Part shown: in pieces, positions 27,057 through 35,087 of the stretch
Numbering within the stretch: position 1 is the first letter of the stretch
How the letters are laid out: each line of letters opens with the position of its first letter
Source: JABFSA01 sp963827515
Lineage (GTDB): Bacteria; Acidobacteriota; Vicinamibacteria; Vicinamibacterales; UBA2999
NCBI GenBank assembly: GCA_963827515.1
Contig: CAWHBF010000003.1
Coordinates: forward strand, 186,001-250,000
Reading direction: 5' to 3'
DNA length: 64,000 nucleotides
Translations under genes and position numbers: made by a program
The notes under the pieces: model-generated
Databases searched by the model: none
What the model was told of the DNA's origin: nothing
The model's input: the letters and a program-made list of their open reading frames with translations, nothing else

Positions 27057-28297
27057 GCTCGAAGGCCCTGGGCTCTCGGCTCTGGGCGCTAGGCGTTGCA
27101 CTCTTGCTTCTGACGCCAGGGATTGGTTCCGCGCAGATCAACATGCCGGATCCGTCCCTCATTCACGGACGAGCCCTTCCGGCGCCGGAACTTCCAGCCG
27201 GGACGGTGACGGTCCGGGTGGTACGCGAGGCGATTGGCAACAACATCGTCGGGCAGGAGGTTCGCCTCACGGTTGCCGGAAGCGCGCGAACCGCGCAGAC
27301 CGACGCGGAAGGTCGCGCGGAGTTCCCTGGCCTTCCGTCCGGAGCGGAGGTTCGGGCTGAAACCACCGTGAACGGCGAGCAACTCGTGTCCGAACCTCTC
27401 ACCGTGCCGGGTTCGGGCGGCGTCCGCGTGATTCTCGTCGCTGGAATCAAGGAAGCAGCCACGCGCGCGCAGCAGCAGGCGGCTGCAGATGCGGCAGCGC
27501 CGCCTGTCAAGGGCGTGGTGGCGCTGGGTCCCAATTCGCGCGTGGCGATCGAGTTTCAGGATGATGCGCTCCAGATGTTTTACATCCTGGACATCGTCAA
27601 TAGCGCGCGTGCCCGTGTGGACATCGGCGGTCCGCTGATCCTCGACCTGCCCGAAGGCGCAGGCGGCGCCACCGTACTCGAAGGCTCATCGCCGTCGGCC
27701 ACGGTCAGCGGCGATCGTCTGACGGTCACGGGGCCGTTTGCCGCAGGGGCAACGTCCGTGCAGGTGGCCTTTAGGCTTGCGCACAGCGGACCGAATCTTG
27801 AAGTCCAGCAGACGTGGCCCGTAGCGCTGGAGCAGCTCACGGTCGCAGCGGAGAAAGTGGGTGCGCTCTCGATCGCTTCAGCGCAGTTCTCAACCGTGGG
27901 CGAAATCAAGACGTCCGACGGCACGCCGTTTCTCCTGGCCAGCGGGGCCGCGATGCCTGCAGGTAGCACCCTGACGATCCAGATCTCGAACCTGCCGGCG
28001 CACAGCCAGATGCCACGACAGATTGCGCTGGCGCTGGTCGCGGCCATCCTGGGAGTCGGCGCCTGGCTGGCGTTCGCCGCACGGTCTGGCGGCACACCGC
28101 GAACCCGCCTCGTCGGGCGGCGCGACGAGCTCTTGTCCGAACTGGCCGCGATCGAGAGACGCCTTCGGCGCGGAGAGTCGTCGACCCGTGATGTCACACG
28201 ACGGCCAGGACTCCTGGCGGAGCTCGAGGAGATCTATGGCGAGCTGGACGAGGCGCATCCCGGCCCGCGAGGAGGCGGCGAGGACGTCGCCGCGTGA
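27053..28297 (+). CDS. Membrane-anchored carboxypeptidase-regulatory-like domain protein of the ccm operon
   Basis: A 414-residue protein. It has a signal peptide (ALGVALLLLTPGIGSAQ), then a CarboxypepD_reg-like beta-sandwich (VTVRVVREAIGNNIVGQEVRLTVAGSARTAQTDAEGRAEFPGLPSGAEVRAE). A long beta-rich extracytoplasmic part follows, then one transmembrane helix (~325-347, IALALVAAILGVGAWLAFA). The cytoplasmic tail is coiled and charged (RDELLSELAAIERRLRRG ... ELEEIYGELDE). It overlaps both neighbours by 4 bp, so it is translationally coupled within the ccm operon. I do not recognise a described ccm component; it could be a scaffold for the complex. Confidence 0.7.
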   Translation: MSSKALGSRLWALGVALLLLTPGIGSAQINMPDPSLIHGRALPAPELPAGTVTVRVVREAIGNNIVGQEVRLTVAGSARTAQTDAEGRAEFPGLPSGAEVRAETTVNGEQLVSEPLTVPGSGGVRVILVAGIKEAATRAQQQAAADAAAPPVKGVVALGPNSRVAIEFQDDALQMFYILDIVNSARARVDIGGPLILDLPEGAGGATVLEGSSPSATVSGDRLTVTGPFAAGATSVQVAFRLAHSGPNLEVQQTWPVALEQLTVAAEKVGALSIASAQFSTVGEIKTSDGTPFLLASGAAMPAGSTLTIQISNLPAHSQMPRQIALALVAAILGVGAWLAFAARSGGTPRTRLVGRRDELLSELAAIERRLRRGESSTRDVTRRPGLLAELEEIYGELDEAHPGPRGGGEDVAA

Positions 28298-29052
28298 CCC
28301 CTCCGATCTCTCTACCGATTGATTTCGACGAACTGACTGTCGAGGACGTCTCGCGCCATTTCGGTCGTCGTCGCGCGGTGGCCCGCGTCACATTCCGAGC
28401 TACTCGCGGAACCATCGTTGGTCTTCTCGGGCCGAACGGGGCAGGGAAGTCCACGCTCCTGTCGATGTTGGCCACGCTGCTTCGGCCGAGCAGCGGCCGG
28501 ATCCGCTACGGTCTCCACGAATCAACGACTCGAGGCATTTCACTGCGCGGTTCGATCGGCGTCCTCGGTCACGATCTGTTTCTGTATCCCGAGCTGACTG
28601 CCCTCGAAAATCTGGAGTTCTTCGCAGGACTTTACGCACTACGAGAACCCGCAGTGGCGGCTGCGGCTGCCCTCGATCGTGCCGGTCTTGCACATCGCGC
28701 AACCGATCCCGTGTCGAGTTTTTCGCGCGGCATGCGCCAGCGTGTCGCGCTCGAACGTGCGCTGATTCACGGCCCTCGGCTCCTGCTGCTCGACGAACCC
28801 TTCACTGGCCTCGACGATGCCTCGGCGGGGGGGTTGCTGACACGCTTACGGGCCCTTCGAGACAACGGCACCATCATCGTCGTGGCCACGCACGACCTCG
28901 ACCTTGCGGAGGGGCTTCTCGATCGCGCGATCTTTCTCCGCGATGGCCGCATGGCGGCCGCAGCGGATCGCCCCGACGCACTGCGGTCGATGTATCGCGA
29001 GGTGATGACCCGCCCGCACGACACGCCTGGCCAAAGCCGGGCGGAGGGGTAG
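28294..29052 (+). CDS. ccmA: CcmA: ATP-binding subunit of the haem-release ABC transporter
   Basis: A 252-residue ABC ATPase: Walker A GLLGPNGAGKSTLL, signature SFSRGMRQRVALERAL, Walker B LLLLDEPFTGLDD and switch His VATHDLDLAE. With CcmB it powers release of holo-CcmE from CcmCD on the periplasmic side. Assignment to CcmA rests on the adjacent CcmB, the operon, and no other transporter context. GTG start; 4 bp overlap with the preceding gene and 2 bp gap to ccmB. Confidence 0.9.
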   Translation: MTPPISLPIDFDELTVEDVSRHFGRRRAVARVTFRATRGTIVGLLGPNGAGKSTLLSMLATLLRPSSGRIRYGLHESTTRGISLRGSIGVLGHDLFLYPELTALENLEFFAGLYALREPAVAAAAALDRAGLAHRATDPVSSFSRGMRQRVALERALIHGPRLLLLDEPFTGLDDASAGGLLTRLRALRDNGTIIVVATHDLDLAEGLLDRAIFLRDGRMAAAADRPDALRSMYREVMTRPHDTPGQSRAEG

Positions 29053-29054
29053 CG

Positions 29055-29732
29055 ATGTTCGCACGTGTCGTGTGGCTGGTCGTGCGCAAGGATCTGATGG
29101 TGGAGGTACGCAGCCTCGAAATCGCGTACACCACGCTCTTCTTCGCCGTCTCGTGCGTTCTCGTCTTCGCATTCGCGCTGGTCCGTGAGGGACGGGCGCC
29201 CGAAGACGGCGCGGCCGGTATCCTGTGGATCTCGATTGCGTTCTCCGGCACGCTCGCGCTCGGGCGGGCGTTCGAACGGGAGCGGCAGTCGGAGACCTTG
29301 AGGGCTCTACTCCTCGCACCAGTCGCACGGCCGGCGATCTACGTCGGGAAGCTCCTGGGTATCGTGGCGCTACTGGCCGCCGGGGAGATCGTGCTCGTGC
29401 CACTCGTGGCGCTCCTGTTCCAGGCGCCGCTGCTCGATCGGCCGGTCTGGTTGGCGGCAGTTCTCCTCTCCGGAACGATCGGCTTTTCGGCGGTAGGCAC
29501 GCTCTTCGCCGCGATGCTGGTCCGGGCCCGCACTCGTGATGTGCTGCTGCCGGTACTGTTGTATCCGATCACCGTTCCAGTCATCATTGCCGGGGTGCGG
29601 GCGACCGGCGCGCTGCTCGAGCCCGAACTCGACGCCGAGATTGTTCGCTTCTGGCTGGCCTTGCTCGTGTGTTTCGATGTGGTGTTCGTCACGCTGGCAC
29701 TCTGGACGTTCGAACCGGTGATGACCGACTAG
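29055..29732 (+). CDS. ccmB: CcmB: membrane subunit of the haem-release ABC transporter
   Basis: A 225-residue protein with six hydrophobic segments and the CcmB pattern: VRKDLMVEVRSLEIAYTTLFFAVSCVLVFAFAL, GILWISIAFSGTLALGRAFERERQSETLRALLLAPV, YVGKLLGI, LFAAMLVRARTRDVLLPVLLYPITVPVIIAGV. It forms the channel of the CcmAB complex in the inner membrane. A ~135 bp palindromic repeat separates it from ccmC, the only sizeable gap inside this operon. Confidence 0.92.
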   Translation: MFARVVWLVVRKDLMVEVRSLEIAYTTLFFAVSCVLVFAFALVREGRAPEDGAAGILWISIAFSGTLALGRAFERERQSETLRALLLAPVARPAIYVGKLLGIVALLAAGEIVLVPLVALLFQAPLLDRPVWLAAVLLSGTIGFSAVGTLFAAMLVRARTRDVLLPVLLYPITVPVIIAGVRATGALLEPELDAEIVRFWLALLVCFDVVFVTLALWTFEPVMTD

Positions 29733-29757
29733 TGGTGTTACTGAACAGAGAGGCGTC

Positions 29758-29891
29758 GTTCACGCTTCTGGGTTCTCGCTTCTCGGTTCGTGTTCAGGTT
29801 CAAATGAGAAGAGGGCCGAACAGAGAACCCGAACAGAGAACCTGAACCGAACCTGAACACGAACCGAGCACTGAGAAGTAGAAGGGTGAAC
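29758..29891. repeat. Interspersed imperfect palindrome, family 1 copy A
   Basis: The left arm (29758-29801, starting GTTCACGCTTCT) and right arm (29849-29891, ending GGGTGAAC) are near-perfect reverse complements. They are separated by a 47-bp spacer made of smaller GAACAGAGAAC-type direct repeats. The right arm contains GAACCTGAACACGAACCGAG, shared exactly with copies at 40816-40952 and 54261-54339. It would form a long stem in RNA between ccmB and ccmC and may attenuate or process that message. Confidence 0.8.
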
Positions 29892-29906
29892 GACAAGGTT
29901 CAAGTT

Positions 29907-30563
29907 ATGCCCAAATGGTTTCTCCCAGCGGTCATTGTCTGCGCCGCGATGTTCGCGCTGTCGCCGATCCTCATCGCGAACGCGCCCTACGAATCGACGA
30001 TGGGCCTCGTGCAGAAGATCTTCTACGTCCACCTGCCGTCGGCCTGGGTGTTCCTCCTCGCTGCTGTCGTGTGCGGTATCGCGAGCGCCCGGTTTCTCTT
30101 TCGAGGCGATCCGCACCAGGACCGCCTCGCCTGGGCGGCGGCTGAGCTCGTGGTGGTGTTCGGCATCATTACCCTCGTCACCGGCCCGCTCTGGGCACGG
30201 AAAGCGTGGGGCGTATGGTGGCAGTGGGACGTGCGGCTGACCTCGAGTCTGATGGGCTGGATGGTCTCTGTCGCCTATCTGCTGCTTCGACAGTTCGGCG
30301 GACCAGGCTCTGACAAGCTCGCTGCCGGTCTCGCGCTGTTCGGGATGGCGAACGTGCCGTTCATCTACATTTCGGTCAACTACTGGCGGACGATCCACCC
30401 GACCACGAGCGTGGTACCGACGCTGCCCACGTCGTTCGGACTGCCACTCTGGTTCAGCGCGGTGACGTTCATGCTGCTGTTCGTCCTGCTGTTGAAGCTA
30501 CGCGTTCGGCTCGAGGAACAACGTGCCTCACTGGACACGCTCTACCTTTCCGCGGACGCATAA
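29907..30563 (+). CDS. ccmC: CcmC: haem delivery membrane protein
   Basis: A 218-residue protein from ATG 29907. Six transmembrane helices surround the WWD motif, GVWWQWDVRLTSSLMGWMV (canonical WGxWWxWDxRLTS). His residues are present on both sides (FYVHLPSAWVFLL; NYWRTIHPTTSVV). It loads haem on to CcmE. An in-frame GTG at 29886 adds MNDKVQV, but that codon is the end of the palindromic repeat; a similar GTG occurs at the same distance in the unrelated transporter at 40968, so I prefer the ATG. Confidence 0.93.
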   Translation: MPKWFLPAVIVCAAMFALSPILIANAPYESTMGLVQKIFYVHLPSAWVFLLAAVVCGIASARFLFRGDPHQDRLAWAAAELVVVFGIITLVTGPLWARKAWGVWWQWDVRLTSSLMGWMVSVAYLLLRQFGGPGSDKLAAGLALFGMANVPFIYISVNYWRTIHPTTSVVPTLPTSFGLPLWFSAVTFMLLFVLLLKLRVRLEEQRASLDTLYLSADA

Positions 30564-30567
30564 GACC

Positions 30568-30882
30568 ATGACCACACGCGTACTGATGGCGACCTTGCTT
30601 GTCTGGGCGATCGGCGCCACCGGACCCGATTGGCTGACGCCCGATCGAGCAGTTGGAGCGACGCTCCTGGCGCAGCAGCCGGCGCCCGTAGAAGAGTTTG
30701 TGCCGATCGACGAGCTGCCACCGCAGGATCAGCTTCCAGCGGCACCTCTTCTCGTGAGCGCCTATGCTTTCGTGGTGCTGGTACTTTTCGCGTACGTGGC
30801 GTCCCTGGTGCGACGCCTCGGCGCTGTGCAGCGCGACATCGATCGGCTGCAGTCCGATCTGAAGAGACCCGGGCGCTCCTGA
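30568..30882 (+). CDS. CcmD-like small membrane protein
   Basis: A 104-residue protein starting 4 bp after ccmC. It has a signal-like N-terminus (MTTRVLMATLLVWAIGATG), a Pro-rich linker, one transmembrane helix (PLLVSAYAFVVLVLFAYVASLVRRLGAVQRDIDRLQSDLKR) and a basic cytoplasmic helix. The second half matches CcmD-type proteins, which stabilise CcmC and aid CcmE release. An ATG further upstream in frame (30523) overlaps ccmC and is unlikely. The long N-terminal extension is unusual for CcmD. Confidence 0.7.
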   Translation: MTTRVLMATLLVWAIGATGPDWLTPDRAVGATLLAQQPAPVEEFVPIDELPPQDQLPAAPLLVSAYAFVVLVLFAYVASLVRRLGAVQRDIDRLQSDLKRPGRS

Positions 30883-31103
30883 TGCCGACGGCCGCCCATT
30901 TTCTCTACATCCCGGGCGTCCTTATTCTCGGGATCGTGCTTGGGTGGATTCTGGGCTCGCGCGCCGCCGCCGACGCGTACGCATCACAACTCCGGAAGAC
31001 GAACCCCAGACGCGAAGAGACCGGCAGGGATCCGCGGCTAGCGCGCTTCTGCGTTTCGCACGTAGCCACAGAGTCACGCGTGACGCAGAGACAGCGGGGT
31101 TAA
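30882..31103 (+). CDS. Small single-pass membrane protein at the end of the ccm operon
   Basis: The ATG overlaps the CcmD-like stop (TGATG). It gives 73 residues: PTAAHFLYIPGVLILGIVLGWILGSRAAADAYASQLRK forms one transmembrane helix with a basic end. The last ~13 residues (VATESRVTQRQRG) are encoded by the left arm of an inverted repeat (31065-31131), so the original terminus may have been lost to the repeat. No known family recognised; translational coupling suggests it belongs to the ccm unit. Confidence 0.55.
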   Translation: MPTAAHFLYIPGVLILGIVLGWILGSRAAADAYASQLRKTNPRREETGRDPRLARFCVSHVATESRVTQRQRG

Positions 31104-31131
31104 AGCCTCCGTGTCTCTGTGTCTCTGTGGC
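31065..31131. repeat. Inverted repeat with CAGAGACAC-type arms (family 3)
   Basis: GCCACAGAG (31065-31073) pairs with CTCTGTGGC (31123-31131). Between them further complementary pieces occur (CAGAGACAG with CTGTGTCTCTG). It lies between the convergent ccm operon and the phosphoesterase gene, where it may work as a factor-dependent stop or RNA stabiliser. It has no T-run. Confidence 0.6.
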
Positions 31132-31160
31132 CCGTGAGCGTGGAAACGCTCGCGTCTAAT

Positions 31161-31946
31161 CTAGCGCCCGACGGCCAGACGCTGGGCCAGCACCTCGGGC
31201 AGACCCGCCTCCACGATCTTTTCCTGCGCGGTCGTAATGTCGTACGACGCTCTGACGAAGGTCAGACTCTGCGACTCGGTGTCGAAGATGCCGAACGCGG
31301 CCCGTGCGTCCAGGTCGCGAGGCTGGCCCACCGCTCCGCAGTTCAGAAGATATCTGGACCGCGCCTCGATTTCGAGGCGGAACGGAAATCCTCTGATGGG
31401 CACGGTCGTTTCCAGTTCCCGACCTGTCCGACCATGGGGGTCGCTGCCCGCCCCGGAAGGGCCAAGCCTGAACATCGCCGGTACGTGGGTATGCCCGAAC
31501 AAACAGACCGGCCGGCTCGCGACGTCGACCGATCGCAAGGCATCCATCTCATCGAACACGTAGACGTCTTCGTCGAAAGGCGTGCCATGGCAAATCACGA
31601 TCTGGTCATCGACGTCGATCGGTCCCTGCGGTAGGGCCGCGAGCCACGACCGATTCTCGGTTGTCAATTCGCTCGCGGTCCACTCGATGGCCTGACGGGC
31701 GAGACGGTTGAACCCCTCGACCGTATCGACACCCGCCGCGACCTTGTCGTGATTGCCCCGGATCACGGTGCACGAGGACAACGCGCGCACCCGTTCGATC
31801 ACTGCATTGGGATCCGCGCCGTAGCCGACCAGATCTCCGAGCACGAGGACCCGGTCGCACGGACCGGCTGCCAACAGCGTGGCGTCGAGTGCCTCGAGGT
31901 TTCCATGAATGTCGCTGATGATGAGATACGTCACGTGTCCCCACAT
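31161..31946 (-). CDS. Calcineurin-like metallophosphoesterase (YfcE/MJ0936-like)
   Basis: A 261-residue protein with the full metallophosphoesterase set: IISDIHGNLEAL, GDLVGYGADP, IRGNHDK, ICHGTPFDEDVY and CLFGHTHVPAMF. Such enzymes hydrolyse phosphodiesters with two metal ions. The open frame extends upstream to 32132 over aroK. I chose ATG 31946, 7 bp beyond the aroK stop (GTG 31934 is an alternative directly before YLIISD). It is the last gene of the aroA-aroK unit. Confidence 0.85.
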   Translation of the reverse strand: MWGHVTYLIISDIHGNLEALDATLLAAGPCDRVLVLGDLVGYGADPNAVIERVRALSSCTVIRGNHDKVAAGVDTVEGFNRLARQAIEWTASELTTENRSWLAALPQGPIDVDDQIVICHGTPFDEDVYVFDEMDALRSVDVASRPVCLFGHTHVPAMFRLGPSGAGSDPHGRTGRELETTVPIRGFPFRLEIEARSRYLLNCGAVGQPRDLDARAAFGIFDTESQSLTFVRASYDITTAQEKIVEAGLPEVLAQRLAVGR

Positions 31947-31953
31947 GGATCGG

Positions 31954-32454
31954 CTACGAGTAGCCGATCCACTCCAAGAGTCTTTCGACGACTTCGTCCA
32001 CGGGAGTGCCAGCGTCGATTCGCACGTGGGCGGCAGCGTACGCCAAGCGCCGGCGCGTGTACAGCTGCTCCATCTGCACCAGGTCGGCGGCCAGCGGCCG
32101 TCGGCCATCCCGGGGGATCCGTTCGATGACACGATTGAGCGGTAGATCGAGCCAGGCCACCGCGCCGTCGTTCAGCATTGTTGCGCGCAAGTCTGGATCG
32201 ACGAATGTGCCGCCTCCGGTGGCGACCACGACGTTTCGTTCTGGCAGAAGATCGAGCAGTACCTCGCGCTCGGCACGTCGAAAGTACGCTTCACCATCCT
32301 GGGAAAATATCGTTGTCACGCTGCGACGCTCCCGTGCCTCGATGCGCCGGTCGATGTCCTCGGCGCGCCAGCCGATGCGGTGGCCGACGGCCGCTGCGAC
32401 GGTGGTCTTGCCGGCACCCATGAATCCGACGAGATACAGCTTGTCGGCCCTCAC
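31954..32454 (-). CDS. aroK: Shikimate kinase
   Basis: A 166-residue protein: Walker A VGFMGAGKTTVAAAVGHRIGW, the shikimate-binding region EDIDRRIEARERRSVTTIFSQDGEAYFRRAE, ATGGGTFVDPDLRATM, WLDLPLNRVIERI and the lid RPLAADLVQMEQLYTRRRLAYAAA. It phosphorylates shikimate at the 3-OH, the step before EPSP synthase. Its ATG overlaps the aroA stop by 4 bp, so the two consecutive pathway enzymes are translationally coupled. Confidence 0.95.
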   Translation of the reverse strand: MRADKLYLVGFMGAGKTTVAAAVGHRIGWRAEDIDRRIEARERRSVTTIFSQDGEAYFRRAEREVLLDLLPERNVVVATGGGTFVDPDLRATMLNDGAVAWLDLPLNRVIERIPRDGRRPLAADLVQMEQLYTRRRLAYAAAHVRIDAGTPVDEVVERLLEWIGYS

Positions 32455-33758
32455 ACCCGCAGCGATTCGAGCACGGAAAAGAACTCTGGATACGACACCG
32501 CCGCCGCGCCGGCTCCATGGATCGTCGTCGGTCCTGTCGCGCCGAGAGCCGCAATCGCGAACGCCATCGCGAGACGATGATCGTCGTGGGCGTGCACCTC
32601 GCCGCCATGCAGGCGCCGCGTCGCTCGGACGTGGAATCCGTCGGGTTGCTCTTCGATATCGGCGCCCATGCGGCGGAGACCGTCGGCGAGCGCCGAGATT
32701 CGATCGCTCTCCTTGACTCGCAGCTCCTGCGCGCCCGTCACGGCCAGGCCGCCCCCGTGCGTGGCGAGGGCGGCGAGTACCGGCAGCTCATCAATGACGC
32801 CTGGCACCTCGTCTGGTGCGATCGTAATCTCGCGAAGCTCGGCGTGCTGCACAACAATCGCACCCGCAGGCTCTCCCAACTCGCCGCCCTCCAATGCACC
32901 GATGTCGACACGTGCACCGAAACGTCGCAGGACGTCGAGAATAGCGGTGCGGCTTGGGTTCAGGCCGACCTCCTCGATCGTCACCTCGGACCCTGCGAGG
33001 GCAGACGCAGCGACCATCCAAAATGCCGCAGACGACATGTCCCCGGGAACCGTCAGTTCGCGTCCGTAAAGCCGTTGCCCTCCCTCGATGGAAAGGGTGG
33101 TGCCCGTATGTCCCACACGAGCTCCGAACGCGTGCAGTGCCCGCTCGGTGTGATCGCGCGTGGGCAGCGGTTCGGCGACGCGCGTCGTGCCCTCGGCATG
33201 AAGGCCGGCCAGGAGCACCGCGCTCTTCACCTGGGCACTCGGCACCTCTGGTTCGAAATCAATGGAGGTCAGGTGAGTCGTGCCTTCGATGGTCAATGGT
33301 GGCCGACCGTCGGTCGACGCGATCCGAGCGCCCATGCGCTCCAGAGGGGCGATGATGCGACGCATCGGACGTCGTTGCAGGGAATCGTCACCCGTCAGCG
33401 AGGTCGGAAACGGATGCGCCGCAAGAATCCCTGACAGCATTCGTATGGTGCTGCCCGAGTTGCCGGCGTCCAGCATGGCTCCAGCGGCGCGCAGACCCCT
33501 GATGCCGCGACCGACGATTTGCAGGTCGAGGCCGCGAGCCGGATCGCGACCGAGTTCCCGGATCTCGACACCGAGACCCCGGAGACATCGAAGGGTGGAC
33601 GCGCAGTCGGCGCCCGTGGAATAGCCGCGGATGGCCGAGACGCCGTCGGCAATAGCGGCCAGCAGTGCGTAACGGTGAGAAATGGATTTGTCGCCCGGAG
33701 GACGCACGCGACCGTGCACGCGCACGGCGGGCGTCACCACGGCATTGTCCGACGACAT
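32451..33758 (-). CDS. aroA: 3-phosphoshikimate 1-carboxyvinyltransferase (EPSP synthase)
   Basis: A 435-residue protein with two-domain inside-out alpha/beta architecture. Signatures: RVRPPGDKSISHRYALLAAIADG, LDAGNSGSTIRMLSGILA (family LGNAGTxxR-type loop), TGDDSLQRRPMRRIIAPLERMGA, ELPVLAALATHGGG, RVKESDRISALADGLRRMGAD and DDHRLAMAFAIAAL. It condenses PEP with shikimate-3-phosphate in the cytoplasm. A TATAGT hexamer lies 6 nt before the ATG. It is divergent from the anti-sigma-like gene at 33822 with a 63 bp gap. Confidence 0.96.
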   Translation of the reverse strand: MSSDNAVVTPAVRVHGRVRPPGDKSISHRYALLAAIADGVSAIRGYSTGADCASTLRCLRGLGVEIRELGRDPARGLDLQIVGRGIRGLRAAGAMLDAGNSGSTIRMLSGILAAHPFPTSLTGDDSLQRRPMRRIIAPLERMGARIASTDGRPPLTIEGTTHLTSIDFEPEVPSAQVKSAVLLAGLHAEGTTRVAEPLPTRDHTERALHAFGARVGHTGTTLSIEGGQRLYGRELTVPGDMSSAAFWMVAASALAGSEVTIEEVGLNPSRTAILDVLRRFGARVDIGALEGGELGEPAGAIVVQHAELREITIAPDEVPGVIDELPVLAALATHGGGLAVTGAQELRVKESDRISALADGLRRMGADIEEQPDGFHVRATRRLHGGEVHAHDDHRLAMAFAIAALGATGPTTIHGAGAAAVSYPEFFSVLESLRV

Positions 33759-33764
33759 CAGACG

Positions 33765-33770
33765 ACTATA
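33765..33770 (-). promoter_or_regulatory. Candidate -10 element (TATAGT) for aroA
   Basis: TATAGT on the minus strand ends 6 nt before the aroA ATG. Transcription from it would give an essentially leaderless message. No -35 resembling TTGACA is visible at the usual spacing. Confidence 0.4.
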
Positions 33771-33804
33771 GCAGGAGCCCGCGCGCCGGCGACCGCTCCA
33801 GCCG

Positions 33805-33810
33805 TATAAT
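33805..33810 (+). promoter_or_regulatory. Candidate -10 element (TATAAT) for the RsbW-like gene
   Basis: A perfect TATAAT lies 11 nt before ATG 33822, so a start point about 7 nt downstream would leave a leader of only ~5 nt. The divergent aroA has a similar arrangement on the other strand 35 bp away. Confidence 0.5.
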
Positions 33811-33821
33811 TACGGCAGCCG

Positions 33822-34268
33822 ATGACGCGCGGGAGTTCCGTCCGCCTCGATTTTCGAAGCACCCTGGACATGTTGGACCTCGTCCAAGGGGTCGGCGACC
33901 ACATCGGACGCCAGGCAGGTCTCGACGACGACGCGTTGCATTGGCTCGGCGTGGCGATTCGCGAATCGGTGATCAACGCGGTCAGGCACGGCAACCAGGG
34001 CGACGAGGCCAAGCGCGTGCATGTCGAGTTCACGCGCCTCAAAGACGAGGCAGGGCCCGGGGTCGCGATTCGGGTGCGCGACGAAGGGCCGGGCTTCGAC
34101 CCGGACACGTTGCCTGACTGCTGTGACCCTGAGAACCTCCTGAAATCGAGCGGACGCGGCATCTTCATGATTCGCAGTTTCATGGACGAACTGGTGCTGC
34201 GGCGCGCGGCGGAGGGCGGCATGGAAGTCATGATGGTCAAACGCGCGCAGCAGCCCCAACAGGTGTAA
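33822..34268 (+). CDS. RsbW-like ATP-binding protein (anti-sigma factor/serine kinase fold)
   Basis: A 148-residue single HATPase_c domain. The N box is LGVAIRESVINAVRHGNQGDEAKRV, the G1 box is VRDEGPGFDPDTLPD, and the G2 region is LLKSSGRGIFMIRSFMDEL. The lack of a phospho-acceptor domain and the short length match RsbW/SpoIIAB-type regulators that bind sigma factors or phosphorylate anti-anti-sigma proteins. No partner sigma or STAS gene is nearby. It is followed with no gap by the inositol-phosphatase gene. Confidence 0.88.
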   Translation: MTRGSSVRLDFRSTLDMLDLVQGVGDHIGRQAGLDDDALHWLGVAIRESVINAVRHGNQGDEAKRVHVEFTRLKDEAGPGVAIRVRDEGPGFDPDTLPDCCDPENLLKSSGRGIFMIRSFMDELVLRRAAEGGMEVMMVKRAQQPQQV

Positions 34269-35087
34269 TTGCCCGAGCCGGCGTTCCTTCAAACAGCCAT
34301 CGAGATCGTCACGCGAGCCGGCGAGATTCAGCTCGCGCGCCAGGGGTCTGGCTTCCGTGTATCCAAGAAGGGAACGACGGATCTCGTGACCGAGGTGGAT
34401 CTCGAGTGCGAGCGAATGTGCCGAGACGTCCTCGCGGAGCGCTTCCCGGCCCATGATGTCCTCGCGGAGGAGGGTGGAGTCGGGCTGCGCCCCGGCTCGA
34501 GATGGCGGTGGGTGTTCGATCCCCTCGACGGCACCACGAACTACGCCCATGGCCTGCCCATCTTCTCCGCCTCCCTCGGACTCGAGATCGACGGTCGAAC
34601 CGAGGTGGGTGCCGTGTACGACCCCTCGCGTCGCGAGCTGTTCACGGCCGAGCGTGGGCGTGGGGCCGCGCTCAACGGGACCCCACTGAGAGTTTCGGAC
34701 ACCGCGACCTTGATCGATTCGCTCCTCGTCACCGGCTTTCCGTACGGGGCACTACGGGGGGCAAGCGATCTCGTGGATCTCTTCGGATCGTTCCTGCAGC
34801 AAGCTCGGGCGGTACGACGGCTGGGCTCCGCGGCGCTCGACCTTTGCTATGTCGCAACGGGTCGCTTCGAGGGCTTCTGGGAGCAGCATCTCAAGCCCTG
34901 GGATGTTTGTGCCGGCGTGCTCATCGTCGAAGAGGCCGGCGGCCGCGTCACCGGCATGGACGGAGGGCCGTTCAACGCGACGGCCGGACATCTCATCGCG
35001 TCGAACGGAGCGCTGCACGGCGAGATGCTACGCGTCATCCGTGAGTTCCGGGAGGACCGGGCTCGGGCTGGCACAGAGTCAGCGTGA
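34269..35087 (+). CDS. Inositol monophosphatase family protein
   Basis: A 272-residue protein starting at a TTG directly after the preceding stop. It has the metal-binding motifs AEEGG, VFDPLDGTTNYAHGLPIFSASL and WDVCAGVLIVEEAGGRVTGMDGGPF. The Li-sensitive phosphatase fold dephosphorylates inositol-1-phosphate or related sugar phosphates (also 3'-phosphoadenosine phosphate in relatives); the substrate is not predictable here. It overlaps the next gene by 4 bp. Confidence 0.92.
   Translation: MPEPAFLQTAIEIVTRAGEIQLARQGSGFRVSKKGTTDLVTEVDLECERMCRDVLAERFPAHDVLAEEGGVGLRPGSRWRWVFDPLDGTTNYAHGLPIFSASLGLEIDGRTEVGAVYDPSRRELFTAERGRGAALNGTPLRVSDTATLIDSLLVTGFPYGALRGASDLVDLFGSFLQQARAVRRLGSAALDLCYVATGRFEGFWEQHLKPWDVCAGVLIVEEAGGRVTGMDGGPFNATAGHLIASNGALHGEMLRVIREFREDRARAGTESA

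Noticed and set aside
29740..29895. Riboswitch or T-box upstream of ccmC
   Set aside because: The same structure recurs before unrelated genes and matches no riboswitch consensus I know. Treated as an interspersed repeat.
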